A stretch of 64,000 nt of DNA. Source: Blastomonas sp. SL216 (GTDB lineage: Bacteria > Pseudomonadota > Alphaproteobacteria > Sphingomonadales > Sphingomonadaceae). The DNA lies in assembly GCA_026625625.1 (NCBI GenBank), contig CP113055.1, positions 2,234,501 through 2,298,500 of the forward strand, read 5' to 3'. The notes beneath the pieces are model-generated. The model was not told the DNA's origin, did not search any database, and was given only the letters and a program-made list of their open reading frames with translations. Of this stretch, positions 34,040-42,615 are shown one piece after another (within the stretch, counting starts at the first letter, position 1; each line of letters opens with the position of its first letter). The position numbers and the translations under genes are program-made.

Positions 34040-36225
34040 GGCTGGCCTCCGCCATTGGTCTGCTGCTGTTGCTGTGCAGGCTGGCTGGGCGGCAGGGTGG
34101 TGCTGTCCAGCGGCGCCGTACCCGGAATCGCGCGCGGTGCGATGATCTGGTCGCTCGGCCCGGCAGGCGGCGCGACCGGCACGTTGGCGCCGAGATATTC
34201 GAGCACGATCTTGTCGAGCGAAGGCTCGGCCTTGGGGTCGAATTCGACCTGCGCCGCACGGACATAATTGTAGCGACGCGCCGCCAGCGCCTGCGCATCC
34301 TCCGCCGTCCGCAGGATGGTCGGGCGGATGAAGACCATCAGATTGGTCTTTGTCCGCTCCTTGCCGCGCGACTTGAAAAGCTCGCCCAGGATCGGAATGT
34401 CGCCGAGCAGCGGGATCTTCTGGATCGTGCGCCGCTCGTTGTCGTCGAGCAGGCCGCCGAGCGCAATGATCTCGCGGTCCTTGACCGTGACCGTCGTCTT
34501 GACCTCGCGCTTGTTGATGATCAGCTCGTTGAAATCATCGCTGACCGGGCCGACGATCGAGCTGACCTCCTGCCGGATGTCGAGCTTGACCTGATTGCCC
34601 GCGTTGATCTGCGGCTTTACCTCCAGCTCGATGCCGACATTCTGGCGCTGGATAGTGCGGAAGGCATTGTCGAAATTGTTCGACAGCGCCTCGCCGGTGC
34701 TGATCGGAATTTCCTGGCCGAACAGGATCGACCCCTTCACGTTGTCGTTCACGGTGAGCGACGGCGTCGACAGGATGTTCGACTCGCTGTCTTCCTGCAC
34801 CGCGTTGATGATCGCACCCAGCACGCGGTTGTTGCCGATGTCCGCAGCAAAGCCCGAATAGCCACCGCGCGCGCCCAGAATGCTGCTCGCAGCATTCTGG
34901 CGCAGCGTGTCGCCGATCGCGCTGTTGGTGCTGGTGGTGACGGTGTTGCCGTTGATCACCGTGGTGGTCTGGTCGAGATTGTCCGCCAGGATGCCGCCGG
35001 CAATATCGAGAATGTTCGGCGACACGTTCGAGAATGGCGTGACGAGGAACGGAATATCCTTGCCACCGATCAGGAACTGCACGCCCAGTTCGCGCGCCAC
35101 CCGGTCGGAAATCTCGACGATGATCGCCTCGACCAGCACCTGCTCCTGGCGGATGTCGAGCTGACGCACCAGCTCTGCCAGCGAGCGCTGAACGTCGACC
35201 GGCGCAGAGATGATGACCGCATTTGCGCCCTCATAGCGGGTGATGATCGCCTGGCCGCGTCCGTTGGAAAGCGCCACCGCGCCGCCGACCGGGGCCGATG
35301 CCGCTGCGGAGGCCGCGCCGTTGGCAGACGGGGCCGCAGCCGGGGTCGCGGACATCGGGCTTACCGCCCCGCCCCCTTGCGCGCCGACCATCATCTGCAG
35401 CACCGGCACCAGCTGTTCGGCATCGGCATAGTCGAGCCAGATGACGCGAATTTCGCTGCCATTGGCAGCGCGCGCGTCGAGTTCCTTGGCAATCGCTGTC
35501 AGCCGCGCGACGGTCGGTGCATCGCCGCGCAGCGCGACCGAATTGCTCGAATCCACCGCGACCACCGATACCAGCGGCGCACCGCCGCCACCTTCGGCAC
35601 CGCCACCTGGCGCAGGCGCAAGCTGCTGCAGCGTCATCGCGATCTCGCGCGCGCCGGCATGCGAAAGCGTGATGACCTGGGTAGTCGCATTGTCGCGATC
35701 GATCTGGCCGATCAGCTGACGGATGCGGCGGATATTGTCGGCATAATCGGCGACGACCAGGCTGTTGCCGCTGCGATTGGCGGTGATCGATCCCTCGCGG
35801 CTGACCAGCGGGCGCAGCGTCTCGACCGCCGTGGTGGCGTCGATCGCGCGCAGGCGGAACACCTCGGTCACGAACTCGTTCTGCGCGCCGCGGCTGCCCA
35901 CCCGGCCCGGCGCAGAGGCGGCACCATCGGTCGGCTGGATGCGATATGCACCATTGGCGGTCGGCACCGCGATCAGCCCGTTGGCGCGCAGCGTCGACAG
36001 GAAGACCTCGAAATATTCGCTGCGGCTCAAGGGCCGGTCGGTGACCACCGAGACCTTGCCCTGCACGCGGCCATCGATGATGAAGGTGCGCCCGGTGACT
36101 TGCGCGGCATCCTCAATGAACGCGCGCACATCGGCATCGCGCACATTCAGGCTGTGCTGCGCCGCTGCGGGCTGGGCGAAAACGAGGGCCACGCCCAGCG
36201 CGAAAAGGGAGATGTGTTTTTTCAT
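34036..36225 (-). CDS. gspD: type II secretion outer-membrane secretin GspD
   Basis: The product has 729 residues with a signal peptide at about 1-22 (ending A-A-A-Q). The N0 domain starts with L-N-V-R-D-A-D-V-R-A-F and is followed by N1-N3 ring domains; N3 carries a long Ala/Gly-rich insert. The secretin domain has V-P-L-L-G-D-I-P-I-L-G-E-L-F and ends near residue 650, with a Pro/Gln-rich tail ending in a run of five glutamines. It forms the outer-membrane pore. No pilotin gene is visible. The start overlaps gspC by four bases. Confidence 0.95.
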   Translation of the reverse strand: MKKHISLFALGVALVFAQPAAAQHSLNVRDADVRAFIEDAAQVTGRTFIIDGRVQGKVSVVTDRPLSRSEYFEVFLSTLRANGLIAVPTANGAYRIQPTDGAASAPGRVGSRGAQNEFVTEVFRLRAIDATTAVETLRPLVSREGSITANRSGNSLVVADYADNIRRIRQLIGQIDRDNATTQVITLSHAGAREIAMTLQQLAPAPGGGAEGGGGAPLVSVVAVDSSNSVALRGDAPTVARLTAIAKELDARAANGSEIRVIWLDYADAEQLVPVLQMMVGAQGGGAVSPMSATPAAAPSANGAASAAASAPVGGAVALSNGRGQAIITRYEGANAVIISAPVDVQRSLAELVRQLDIRQEQVLVEAIIVEISDRVARELGVQFLIGGKDIPFLVTPFSNVSPNILDIAGGILADNLDQTTTVINGNTVTTSTNSAIGDTLRQNAASSILGARGGYSGFAADIGNNRVLGAIINAVQEDSESNILSTPSLTVNDNVKGSILFGQEIPISTGEALSNNFDNAFRTIQRQNVGIELEVKPQINAGNQVKLDIRQEVSSIVGPVSDDFNELIINKREVKTTVTVKDREIIALGGLLDDNERRTIQKIPLLGDIPILGELFKSRGKERTKTNLMVFIRPTILRTAEDAQALAARRYNYVRAAQVEFDPKAEPSLDKIVLEYLGANVPVAPPAGPSDQIIAPRAIPGTAPLDSTTLPPSQPAQQQQQTNGGGQP

Positions 36226-37130
36226 TTTTCCGGGATGATGATCGCGATGGGAAGGGTTTCGGTGCCACGTTCGACCTGCAGAGACAGGCGCGCGCCGGGC
36301 TTGAGCTGGCTGGAAAGCGCCGCCGCATCAGCTGCGGAACTGACTTTGCGGCCATTGATTTCGACGACGATGTCACCCGGCTTGAACCCGGCCTGCGCGA
36401 ACACCCCGCCATCGCCCTTGGCGCTGACGGCAAAGCCAGTGGCGCGGCCATTTTCCATGCGCGGGGCAAAGCCGATGCCGCCGGTGATCGCCTCGGCGCT
36501 GAGCGGCCCGGGGGCCTGAACCGTGGGCGGAGGCGTGGTGCCGGGGGCGGGCGCAGCGGTCATCGGCGCATCGCCGACGGTTTCGGCCGGGATCGACTGA
36601 TCGAGGAACAGGCTTTCGCGCGCGCCTCCGCGTTCCAGCACGACATGGTCGAACAGCACCTGCACCAGCTTGACGCCGGGCGAGACTTCTTCGCCGACGC
36701 CATAGCTGCGCTGGACGCCATCTGACCCGGCAATAATGGCGGAACCGCCACCGGAAGCCTCGTTCATCCGCAGGCCGTAAAGCGTGAGATCGAGCGAGGT
36801 CACGGCAGCGCTTGCCTCGCCACCCCCGGCGGCAGCGCGATCGAACCCGTCAAAGCTTGCGAACAGGGCGGCGCGTGCGGCAGGTGACATGACATTGGCG
36901 GTGCGCGCCTGCCATTCGCCCAGCGGCGCTATGGGGGTAACGATGGTCCAGACCAGCCGCGCGACCTGGATGATCAAGGCCAGCACGAGCAGTGCGCGCA
37001 ACCAGCCGTAAAGGCCTTGCGGAAGCCATCCAGCCCAGCCGCCCTGCCGTCCCTGAAACCGCGCCAGGCGGAATCGGGAGAGCGAAGCACTGAGGCCGGT
37101 CTGCGCGCCATTCTGGGCCGCTGATGCCAC
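36222..37130 (-). CDS. gspC: type II secretion inner-membrane protein GspC
   Basis: The product has 302 residues. A single transmembrane helix lies at about 43-64, then an HR domain that contacts the secretin N0, a Pro/Thr linker near 190-210 and a C-terminal PDZ domain at about 215-300 (F-K-P-G-D-I-V-V-E-I-N-G-R-K). PDZ-type GspC proteins help recognise substrates. The start is GTG at 37130, preceded by GGGAGTG. It is the first gene of the operon gspC-D-E-F-G-H, and a Pho-box-like array lies 60-88 bases upstream. Confidence 0.9.
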   Translation of the reverse strand: MASAAQNGAQTGLSASLSRFRLARFQGRQGGWAGWLPQGLYGWLRALLVLALIIQVARLVWTIVTPIAPLGEWQARTANVMSPAARAALFASFDGFDRAAAGGGEASAAVTSLDLTLYGLRMNEASGGGSAIIAGSDGVQRSYGVGEEVSPGVKLVQVLFDHVVLERGGARESLFLDQSIPAETVGDAPMTAAPAPGTTPPPTVQAPGPLSAEAITGGIGFAPRMENGRATGFAVSAKGDGGVFAQAGFKPGDIVVEINGRKVSSAADAAALSSQLKPGARLSLQVERGTETLPIAIIIPEK

Positions 37131-37189
37131 GAATCACTCCCCGCTACGGGCCGATCCCCATGGCCCATGGACGCTGCTAGGCGCAGGTC

Positions 37190-37218
37190 ATGACGGTTGG
37201 ATTACCAGTTTGTGACAG
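37190..37218 (-). promoter_or_regulatory. Pho-box-like array upstream of gspC
   Basis: Read on the minus strand, three heptamers recur with an 11-base period: CTGTCAC (37212-37218), TGGTAAT (37201-37207) and CCGTCAT (37190-37196). PhoB sites consist of CTGTCAT-like heptamers separated by four bases. The outer two are good matches (six of seven each) and the middle one is weaker. The site is 60-88 bases upstream of the gspC start, a position fitting PhoB activation. Confidence 0.5.
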
Positions 37219-37260
37219 ATATTTGAAGGAATTGCCGCTCGCGCCTGCAACCCGGACGCA

Positions 37261-37295
37261 GAAAAGGGGACCAGCACGATGCAGGCCCCCTTTTC
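37261..37295 (-). terminator. hairpin downstream of the TonB-dependent receptor gene
   Basis: GAAAAGGGG (37261-37269) pairs with CCCCTTTTC (37287-37295) around a 17-base loop, 28 bases beyond the receptor stop codon on the minus strand. The T-rich side is within the stem instead of after it, so it is a moderate terminator candidate. It would separate the receptor transcript from the gspC promoter region. Confidence 0.45.
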
Positions 37296-37323
37296 CGGAC
37301 GTTTCAAAAGGATGGTCGGATGA

Positions 37324-40041
37324 TCAGAATTCGAGCGAAGCGCTGATCGAGAAGGCCCGGCCGATCTCATAGGCATTGTTGCGGATCACCGACGTGTTGA
37401 GCCGCTGGAACTCGACATAATCGGTGCTCAGCAGGTTGCGCGCCTCGAACTTGAGTTCGCCCGTCTTGTTGAACAGCTTGAATCCCTCACGCCACACGAA
37501 GTCGAGACGCGGGCCGGTAAACTCGACGAAATCGGGCTGGCCTGCAGGACCGCGATTGGTGACGCGGTTGCTGTTCCACGACAGCAGGATGGTCTGCTGC
37601 GACAACCGCTCGCCGGTGCTTTCCATGCCGAACTGCACGTTGGCGATATGATCCGACTGGCCGGTCAGCGCAAAGCCACCGGTGCGGAAGATCGTCGAAG
37701 CGGCGACCATTGCGCCGCTCAGCGGGTCGGCGATCTGGTCCTGCGCGGTGACCTTCACGTCCGAATTGGTGTAGGTATAGTTGCCAGCCAGCAGCATGCG
37801 ACGCTCTTCGAAGAACGTACCGCCCAGGTCGATCAGGTCGAAATATTTCACCAGCTCGATTTCCGCACCGTACAGCGTCGCGGTCGGGGCGTTGGCAAAG
37901 GTGGTGAAGAAGTTGTCGCCCTGACGGAAGCCGAGATTTTCGATCGGGTCCTTGATGTCCTTGTAGAAGATCGCGGCGGTGAAGCGCTGGTCACGCTCGA
38001 AATACCATTCGAAACGGGTTTCAAGGTTGATCAGGCGGCTGTTCTTGAGGAACGGGTTGCCGAAGAAGGTGCGGTCGAACTCGAGATCGAGATATTGCTG
38101 CGGTGCCAGCTCGCGGAACTGCGGGCGGGCGATGGTCTTCGACGCAGCAAAGCGCAGCTGCATGTTTTCCGCCAGGTTCCAGGTCAGCGTCGCCGCCGGC
38201 AGCCAGTCGTCCTTCTTGATGTTGGTCGGCACCAGATTGGCGCTGCCCAGGCCGAACAGGTCGATCGGGGCCACGAACTGGTCGCCATCCTCGTAGCGAA
38301 CACCCGCCTGCAGCCTCAGGCTGTCGGCCAGTTCGGCTTCGAACTGCAGATAACCGGCCTGCACCTCCAGGCCCGCGTCATAGGCTGCGGCACCGTTGGT
38401 GCCCGAGGTTTCGACCAGACGGACATCGAACGTGTAGACGTTGAAATCCGACAGCAGGAAGTCGGGCCGCTGCTGCGACACGGCAAAGGGCAGCGGGCCC
38501 TGGCCGCTGAGGAAGCGGAAGTCGCGGCGGACCGAGGTACGGTCGTTCTTGTAATAGGCATAGCCCGCCGTGAACGTGATCGGCACGCCGATATCGGTTT
38601 CGTAGGCCAGATCGACGTTCGCGCCATAGACATTGTCGTCCAGGTCGCTGAACGCGATGCGCGCGCCTTCACCGGCAGACTGCAGATCGTTGACGAAGTC
38701 ATTGGCGACGGCATTGAAGGTGTAATCGAAGGTCCGCTCATACGGCGCTTCGCGCTGCGAATTAGCATAGCTGCCACGGAAGTTGAGGCGGAACGCGTCA
38801 AACTTCATCTCGCCGACAAACTGCGTGTTCATCAGCTGCCGCTCGAACCAGGTGGTACGGCTGCGGTTGATCAGCCGGGTATCGGTGACGCGGGCATCGA
38901 TACCCTCGCGGATCGATGCGTCCTTCACCGTGTCGCGGATGAACACGTTGGTCCATTTGAACTTGTGTTCGCCCACATCGGCGGTGACGCCGAACAGGCC
39001 GTTGACGACGATGCGGTTTTCGGTGGTCAGATAGTCGAAGTCGATATCGGGCAGCAGCGTATTGACGCCGTTCACCGGCACGATGCCCTGCGAAATCTGC
39101 TGCACGCCGCCGCGCGTACGCCAGGTATTGTTGATGCCGGCTGCGCCAACGATGCCGATATTGACATCACCCACCAGGAAGCTGGTCGCGCCGCTGATCT
39201 GGCCGGAGAAATTCACCGGAATGTTGTTGTTGCGCTGGATCAGCGAGGTGTTGGCATTGGCGAGGCTCGCCGTCAGGTCACGCACCTGCGCTGCGGTAAA
39301 GTTCGCGCCCGCAGCGATCGGGTTGCCGGAAGCAAATGCGTCGCGCAGGTTGCGCGGCAGGGTCCGCGCGCCGTTGTCGAAGCCGGTAAAGTCGGTCGAC
39401 GATCCGAAATAGGTATAACCCACCTCGCCCGTGGTGATCGTGTCGCCGCCGGTGCTGAACTCGATCTTGAAGAAGGGATCGCGCGGGACCGACTTGGTGG
39501 TGAGGTTGATGGCACCACCGCCGAATTCACCCGGATAATCCACCGAATAGCTCTTCTGGATGGTGGTCGAGGCGATGACGCTGGTGGGGAAGATGTCGAG
39601 CGGCACCGTACGGCGCAGCGGATCGGGCGAGGTCAGCGGTGATCCGTTCATCAGCGCGAGCGAATAGCGTTCGCCCAGGCCGCGCACGAACACGAAACGG
39701 CCGCCCACGACGCTGAGGCCGGTGACGCGCTGGAGCGATCCGGCAATGTCGCCATCGGCGGTGCGGGCGATGTCCGCCTCGCTCAGCACCGACACGACTT
39801 CAGGGGTCGCCTTGATCGGGTTGGGAATGAAGCGGCCACGCACCACGATTTCACTGTTGCCACCGGCACCGGGGCCGGAAATCTCGATATCCCCCTCGGC
39901 AGGTGCCTCTTCGGCGGGCGCATCGGCAGCCGGCGTCTCGGCCTGCGGCGCGGGAGCCTCCTGCGCAAAGGCGGCCGGCGAAACCAGCGCCGAGCTGACC
40001 ATCAGCAATGCAGCGAATGAAAGCGGCGTGAACTTCGCCAT
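37324..40041 (-). CDS. TonB-dependent outer-membrane receptor
   Basis: The product has 905 residues with a signal peptide at about 1-26 (ending A-F-A-Q), then a Pro/Ala/Glu-rich linker. The plug domain includes E-I-V-V-R-G-R-F, V-F-V-R-G-L-G-E-R-Y and Y-P-G-E-F-G-G-G-A-I-N-L-T-T-K, followed by a 22-strand-type barrel ending in an aromatic-rich strand I-S-A-S-L-E-F. It would import a ligand across the outer membrane with TonB energy. It follows the beta-helix lipoprotein gene by 77 bases with a strong terminator between. Ligand unknown; the neighbouring phoD and Pho-box-like sites suggest a phosphorus compound. Confidence 0.93.
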   Translation of the reverse strand: MAKFTPLSFAALLMVSSALVSPAAFAQEAPAPQAETPAADAPAEEAPAEGDIEISGPGAGGNSEIVVRGRFIPNPIKATPEVVSVLSEADIARTADGDIAGSLQRVTGLSVVGGRFVFVRGLGERYSLALMNGSPLTSPDPLRRTVPLDIFPTSVIASTTIQKSYSVDYPGEFGGGAINLTTKSVPRDPFFKIEFSTGGDTITTGEVGYTYFGSSTDFTGFDNGARTLPRNLRDAFASGNPIAAGANFTAAQVRDLTASLANANTSLIQRNNNIPVNFSGQISGATSFLVGDVNIGIVGAAGINNTWRTRGGVQQISQGIVPVNGVNTLLPDIDFDYLTTENRIVVNGLFGVTADVGEHKFKWTNVFIRDTVKDASIREGIDARVTDTRLINRSRTTWFERQLMNTQFVGEMKFDAFRLNFRGSYANSQREAPYERTFDYTFNAVANDFVNDLQSAGEGARIAFSDLDDNVYGANVDLAYETDIGVPITFTAGYAYYKNDRTSVRRDFRFLSGQGPLPFAVSQQRPDFLLSDFNVYTFDVRLVETSGTNGAAAYDAGLEVQAGYLQFEAELADSLRLQAGVRYEDGDQFVAPIDLFGLGSANLVPTNIKKDDWLPAATLTWNLAENMQLRFAASKTIARPQFRELAPQQYLDLEFDRTFFGNPFLKNSRLINLETRFEWYFERDQRFTAAIFYKDIKDPIENLGFRQGDNFFTTFANAPTATLYGAEIELVKYFDLIDLGGTFFEERRMLLAGNYTYTNSDVKVTAQDQIADPLSGAMVAASTIFRTGGFALTGQSDHIANVQFGMESTGERLSQQTILLSWNSNRVTNRGPAGQPDFVEFTGPRLDFVWREGFKLFNKTGELKFEARNLLSTDYVEFQRLNTSVIRNNAYEIGRAFSISASLEF

Positions 40042-40059
40042 ATGTCCCTCCAGTAATTC

Positions 40060-40096
40060 AAAAAAGGGGGCGGCGGCGTGTGTTCGCCGCCGCCCC
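40060..40096 (-). terminator. rho-independent terminator between lipoprotein and receptor genes
   Basis: On the minus strand a perfect 12-bp G+C stem (arms 40085-40096 and 40067-40078, loop of six) is followed, after one further C, by six T residues (40060-40065). This is a classical intrinsic terminator. It lies after the lipoprotein stop (40119) and ends 18 bases before the receptor start codon (40041), so it sits inside an otherwise continuous gene pair and may lower receptor expression relative to the lipoprotein. Confidence 0.85.
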
Positions 40097-40118
40097 GCAA
40101 CCGGTCAGCGGTCTGCAA

Positions 40119-41669
40119 TCAGGTGGTCGGAATGCTCGGTGCTGCCGTGCAGGCCGGGGTCGTGCTGTAGAGACCGCAGGTCCAACCCTGGAAGCGCGTG
40201 TCAGCCGCATCGCGCACCGCACCGATATAGGTGACGGCAGTGTAGAAGCTGTTGATCGCGGTCACGTTGAACACCGGACGCGCCGTCTCGTTCGCGCCGT
40301 TGATGAAGATGCCCGACAGCGTCGAGGTGCCGTTGATGGTGTTGTTCGAACCAGCGGTGAACAGCGCCTGGATCGAGGCAACGGTCACGTTGCCATCGTC
40401 GGTAAAGGCGTTGGGGCAGCTCAGGAACACCGATTCAAAGCGCGGCGGACCAGCTTCATCGCCGGCACCGGCGGTGCCGGTGGCCTGCATGGTGACAGCC
40501 GAGTCGACGTCGAGACACCAGCCGGGACCGGTGATGACGCTGTTGAACGCGGCAAAGTCCATGCCGCCGCGCAGCAGGATATCGGCTTCATCAGCCGTGG
40601 TCTGGGTCGACACGAAGGTGGCGTTCGACATCGACCAGGCGGTGCGCGGCTCGGCCTGTTCGTTGCCGTTCGAATCGCCTTCGATCACGTGGTTGGCGCT
40701 GGCAGTCTGGATGCCGAGCAGGAACTGGTTGAAGCCCTTGTAGCCCAGATCCATGTCGAAGGTGTCGTCGTCATTGCCCAGGCCGACCAGGTTGCGGCCA
40801 TTGACGCGTCCGCCGAACCATTCGATGCCATCATCCGAGCTGTTATAGACCTGGACGTTCTGGAAGAAGGTGCCAGAGCCCACGCCTGCCAGGGTGATGC
40901 CGTTCAGTTCGTTGCCCGGCTGAACTTCAAAGCCCGAATAGCGGACCTGGAAGAAGGCGATGCGGCCGCTATTGTCGGTCGGCACGGCACCGCCATAATT
41001 GGCGTTGGTGCCTTCGACGACGCCCGAACAGTCGGTGCGGGTGCCGCCGGGGTTGGTCGGCGAACCGGTGGCGCAGTCGGACAGCGGTGCGCGGCCGAGG
41101 ATGACGACGCCGCCCCACAGGCCCTTGGAGTTGGCAGTGGCAGTGCCCACCACGTTGTCGCGTGCGGTGAAGATGATCGGACGGTCAGCGGTGCCTTCGG
41201 CGAACAGCTGCGAGCCGCGGTTGACCAGCAGGAAGTCGGCGCCCGACGAACCGAAGAAGGTCACGCCCGGCTCGATCGTCAGGATGGCGGCGGTACCGGT
41301 GCTGGCGGTGGGGCCGACATCGATGCCGACCTGAACGCGGCCCGAGAGCGAATAGATGGTACCGGCGCGGCGCGGGATCACCAGGTTGGTGGTGATGGTG
41401 CCCGACAGCTGGCAGTTGCGAGCGACAGCGCCCGAACCGGTGGTGATGGTGCCGACATTGGCGGTGCCGTTGGGGCAATCAGCTGCAGGTCCGGTCGGCG
41501 TGGGGGTCGGGGTCGGGGTCGGCGTGGGGGCCGGAGCAGGCGCGGGCGCCGGGGCCGGAACGACGATGGTGCCTTCGCCGGGCGAGGCAACGTCATCTGC
41601 GCCGCAGGCCGACACCGCAAGGGCGGCCACCGAAACCATCAGGACCGAACGAACACGTGCATTAAGCAT
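40119..41669 (-). CDS. outer-membrane-type lipoprotein with predicted beta-helix
   Basis: The product has 516 residues. The lipobox is L-A-V-S-A-C with Cys at residue 22 followed by Gly-Ala-Asp-Asp, so outer-membrane sorting is plausible. A Pro-Ala then Pro-Thr repeat linker of about 28 residues follows, then a long region rich in short beta strands, Gly and Asn (G-L-W-G-G-V-V-I-L-G, N-S-S-D-D-G-I-E-W-F-G-G), like right-handed beta-helix proteins. Paired cysteines occur. I know similar proteins beside TonB-dependent receptors in Sphingomonadales but no function. ATG 41669 has GGAGA upstream. A Pho-box-like array lies about 140 bases upstream. Confidence 0.75.
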   Translation of the reverse strand: MLNARVRSVLMVSVAALAVSACGADDVASPGEGTIVVPAPAPAPAPAPTPTPTPTPTPTGPAADCPNGTANVGTITTGSGAVARNCQLSGTITTNLVIPRRAGTIYSLSGRVQVGIDVGPTASTGTAAILTIEPGVTFFGSSGADFLLVNRGSQLFAEGTADRPIIFTARDNVVGTATANSKGLWGGVVILGRAPLSDCATGSPTNPGGTRTDCSGVVEGTNANYGGAVPTDNSGRIAFFQVRYSGFEVQPGNELNGITLAGVGSGTFFQNVQVYNSSDDGIEWFGGRVNGRNLVGLGNDDDTFDMDLGYKGFNQFLLGIQTASANHVIEGDSNGNEQAEPRTAWSMSNATFVSTQTTADEADILLRGGMDFAAFNSVITGPGWCLDVDSAVTMQATGTAGAGDEAGPPRFESVFLSCPNAFTDDGNVTVASIQALFTAGSNNTINGTSTLSGIFINGANETARPVFNVTAINSFYTAVTYIGAVRDAADTRFQGWTCGLYSTTPACTAAPSIPTT

Positions 41670-41805
41670 CTTGGAATCTCCGCAAATCAGGACAGCGGGC
41701 GCTGCCAGCCTTTTGAGGAACGAGCGGAGATGAGCTGATTCCACCCCCTGGAACACCGTTCGGGGCGGCAGATAGGCAGGCATGATGACCCTGCGGGGCC
41801 ATTTC

Positions 41806-41834
41806 AATGACAGTGGAGAGACAGGAATGTGACT
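41806..41834 (-). promoter_or_regulatory. Pho-box-like array upstream of the lipoprotein gene
   Basis: On the minus strand three heptamers with an 11-base period are seen: AGTCACA (41828-41834), TGTCTCT (41817-41823) and TGTCATT (41806-41812). The spacing and the GTC core match PhoB-type direct repeats; the middle unit is the weakest. It lies 137-165 bases upstream of the lipoprotein start codon, leaving room for a promoter and leader. Confidence 0.45.
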
Positions 41835-42030
41835 CTTTGGAGTCTTATGTGAACATTGTGCGACAAGGCCGGGCAGGCCAGCCCAAAACCCTTGGATTCG
41901 CGTGACTCTGATGGCGCGGCGATGCTGGCGGAATGGCCTTGCAAACAATTGCCGGGTTCATCGCCCTGTCCCGATTATCGACACTATGGGCGTCGCACGT
42001 GACTATTGTGCAACACGGCATGACCGGCAA

Positions 42031-42063
42031 AACAAAACCCGGCCGGATGATGATCCGGCCGGG
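42031..42063 (-). terminator. rho-independent terminator of the TPR-like gene
   Basis: An 11-bp stem, CCCGGCCGGAT with its complement ATCCGGCCGGG (42038-42063, four-base loop), is followed on the minus strand by TTTTGTT. It lies 35 bases beyond the stop of the minus-strand TPR-like gene, the expected position. Confidence 0.8.
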
Positions 42064-42097
42064 TCGATAGCGTTAACCCTTTCGGGATGAAGGAGGA

Positions 42098-42508
42098 TCA
42101 GCGGCTGGCATAGCCCTGATCGAGGCGGCGCAGCGCATGGCGTGCAGCGACGCGGCTGTCCATCACCCGTCCGTCGGACAGGATGACATCGAACGAACGC
42201 TCGGCGCTGATCGCAGCCTGGTAATGGCTGCGGGCCATGGCGAGATCGCCCATCTTGGCATAGGCCAGACCCATGTTGATCAACCGTGCGGGATCGCGGC
42301 GGGCGGCCGGAGAAACCTGTTGCTCAGCCGCCTGCATCTGTTCGAGCGCGACCGGATAATTGCCCTTGAGCAGCGCGGCATAACCCAGCGCGCCCGTCTC
42401 ATAGCCGATTTCGTTCGCCGCCACCCGGGTCTGCACAGGCTGGGCAATCGCCGGAGCAGCCATACCGAGGGCGGCCAGGGCCGCGAATGTGATAACTTTG
42501 GTGTTCAT
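42098..42508 (-). CDS. small secreted TPR-like protein
   Basis: The product has 136 residues with a signal peptide at about 1-22 (ending A-I-A-Q). The mature part has tetratricopeptide-like helices: Y-A-A-L-L-K-G-N-Y-P-V-A-L-E-Q-M and I-N-M-G-L-A-Y-A-K-M-G-D-L-A-M-A-R-S-H-Y. It is probably periplasmic and could act in protein-protein contacts. It is divergent from phoD across a 208-base region that carries the Pho-box-like site, so shared control is possible. An intrinsic terminator follows it. Confidence 0.8.
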   Translation of the reverse strand: MNTKVITFAALAALGMAAPAIAQPVQTRVAANEIGYETGALGYAALLKGNYPVALEQMQAAEQQVSPAARRDPARLINMGLAYAKMGDLAMARSHYQAAISAERSFDVILSDGRVMDSRVAARHALRRLDQGYASR

Positions 42509-42575
42509 GTCAGCATTCCTTTCTGTCTGTGACGAGAGGAATGCTACGCTTATGTGACAGCTGTAGCAATACGAA

Positions 42576-42615
42576 TGTCACATAAAATACGCCTGAATGT
42601 CATATTTCTGTAATT
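42576..42615 (+). promoter_or_regulatory. Pho-box-like site upstream of phoD
   Basis: Heptamers TGTCACA (42576-42582), TGTCATA (42598-42604) and TGTAATT (42609-42615) lie in phase with an 11-base period (one unit skipped). The 18 bases at 42597-42614 read ATGTCATATTTCTGTAAT, which agrees with the enterobacterial Pho-box consensus at 15 of 18 positions by my count. It lies 102 bases upstream of the chosen phoD start. A further CTGTCAC half-site is on the other strand near 42560, facing the TPR-like gene. Confidence 0.6.

Larger units (their letters stand above)
41670..42097. other. 428-base intergenic region between lipoprotein and TPR-like genes
   Basis: This is the leader and promoter side of the lipoprotein gene (minus strand) and the 3' side of the TPR-like gene. 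It contains the Pho-box-like array at 41806-41834 and the intrinsic terminator at 42031-42063. I see no convincing gene in the remaining bases; frames open on either strand here lack a ribosome-binding site and protein-like composition. Confidence 0.6.

Noticed and set aside
30096-37130. Type IV pilus operon as an alternative for the gsp cluster
   Set aside because: A PDZ-type GspC, GspG with D-P-W-G and GspH, and the gene order C-D-E-F-G-H are specific for T2SS.
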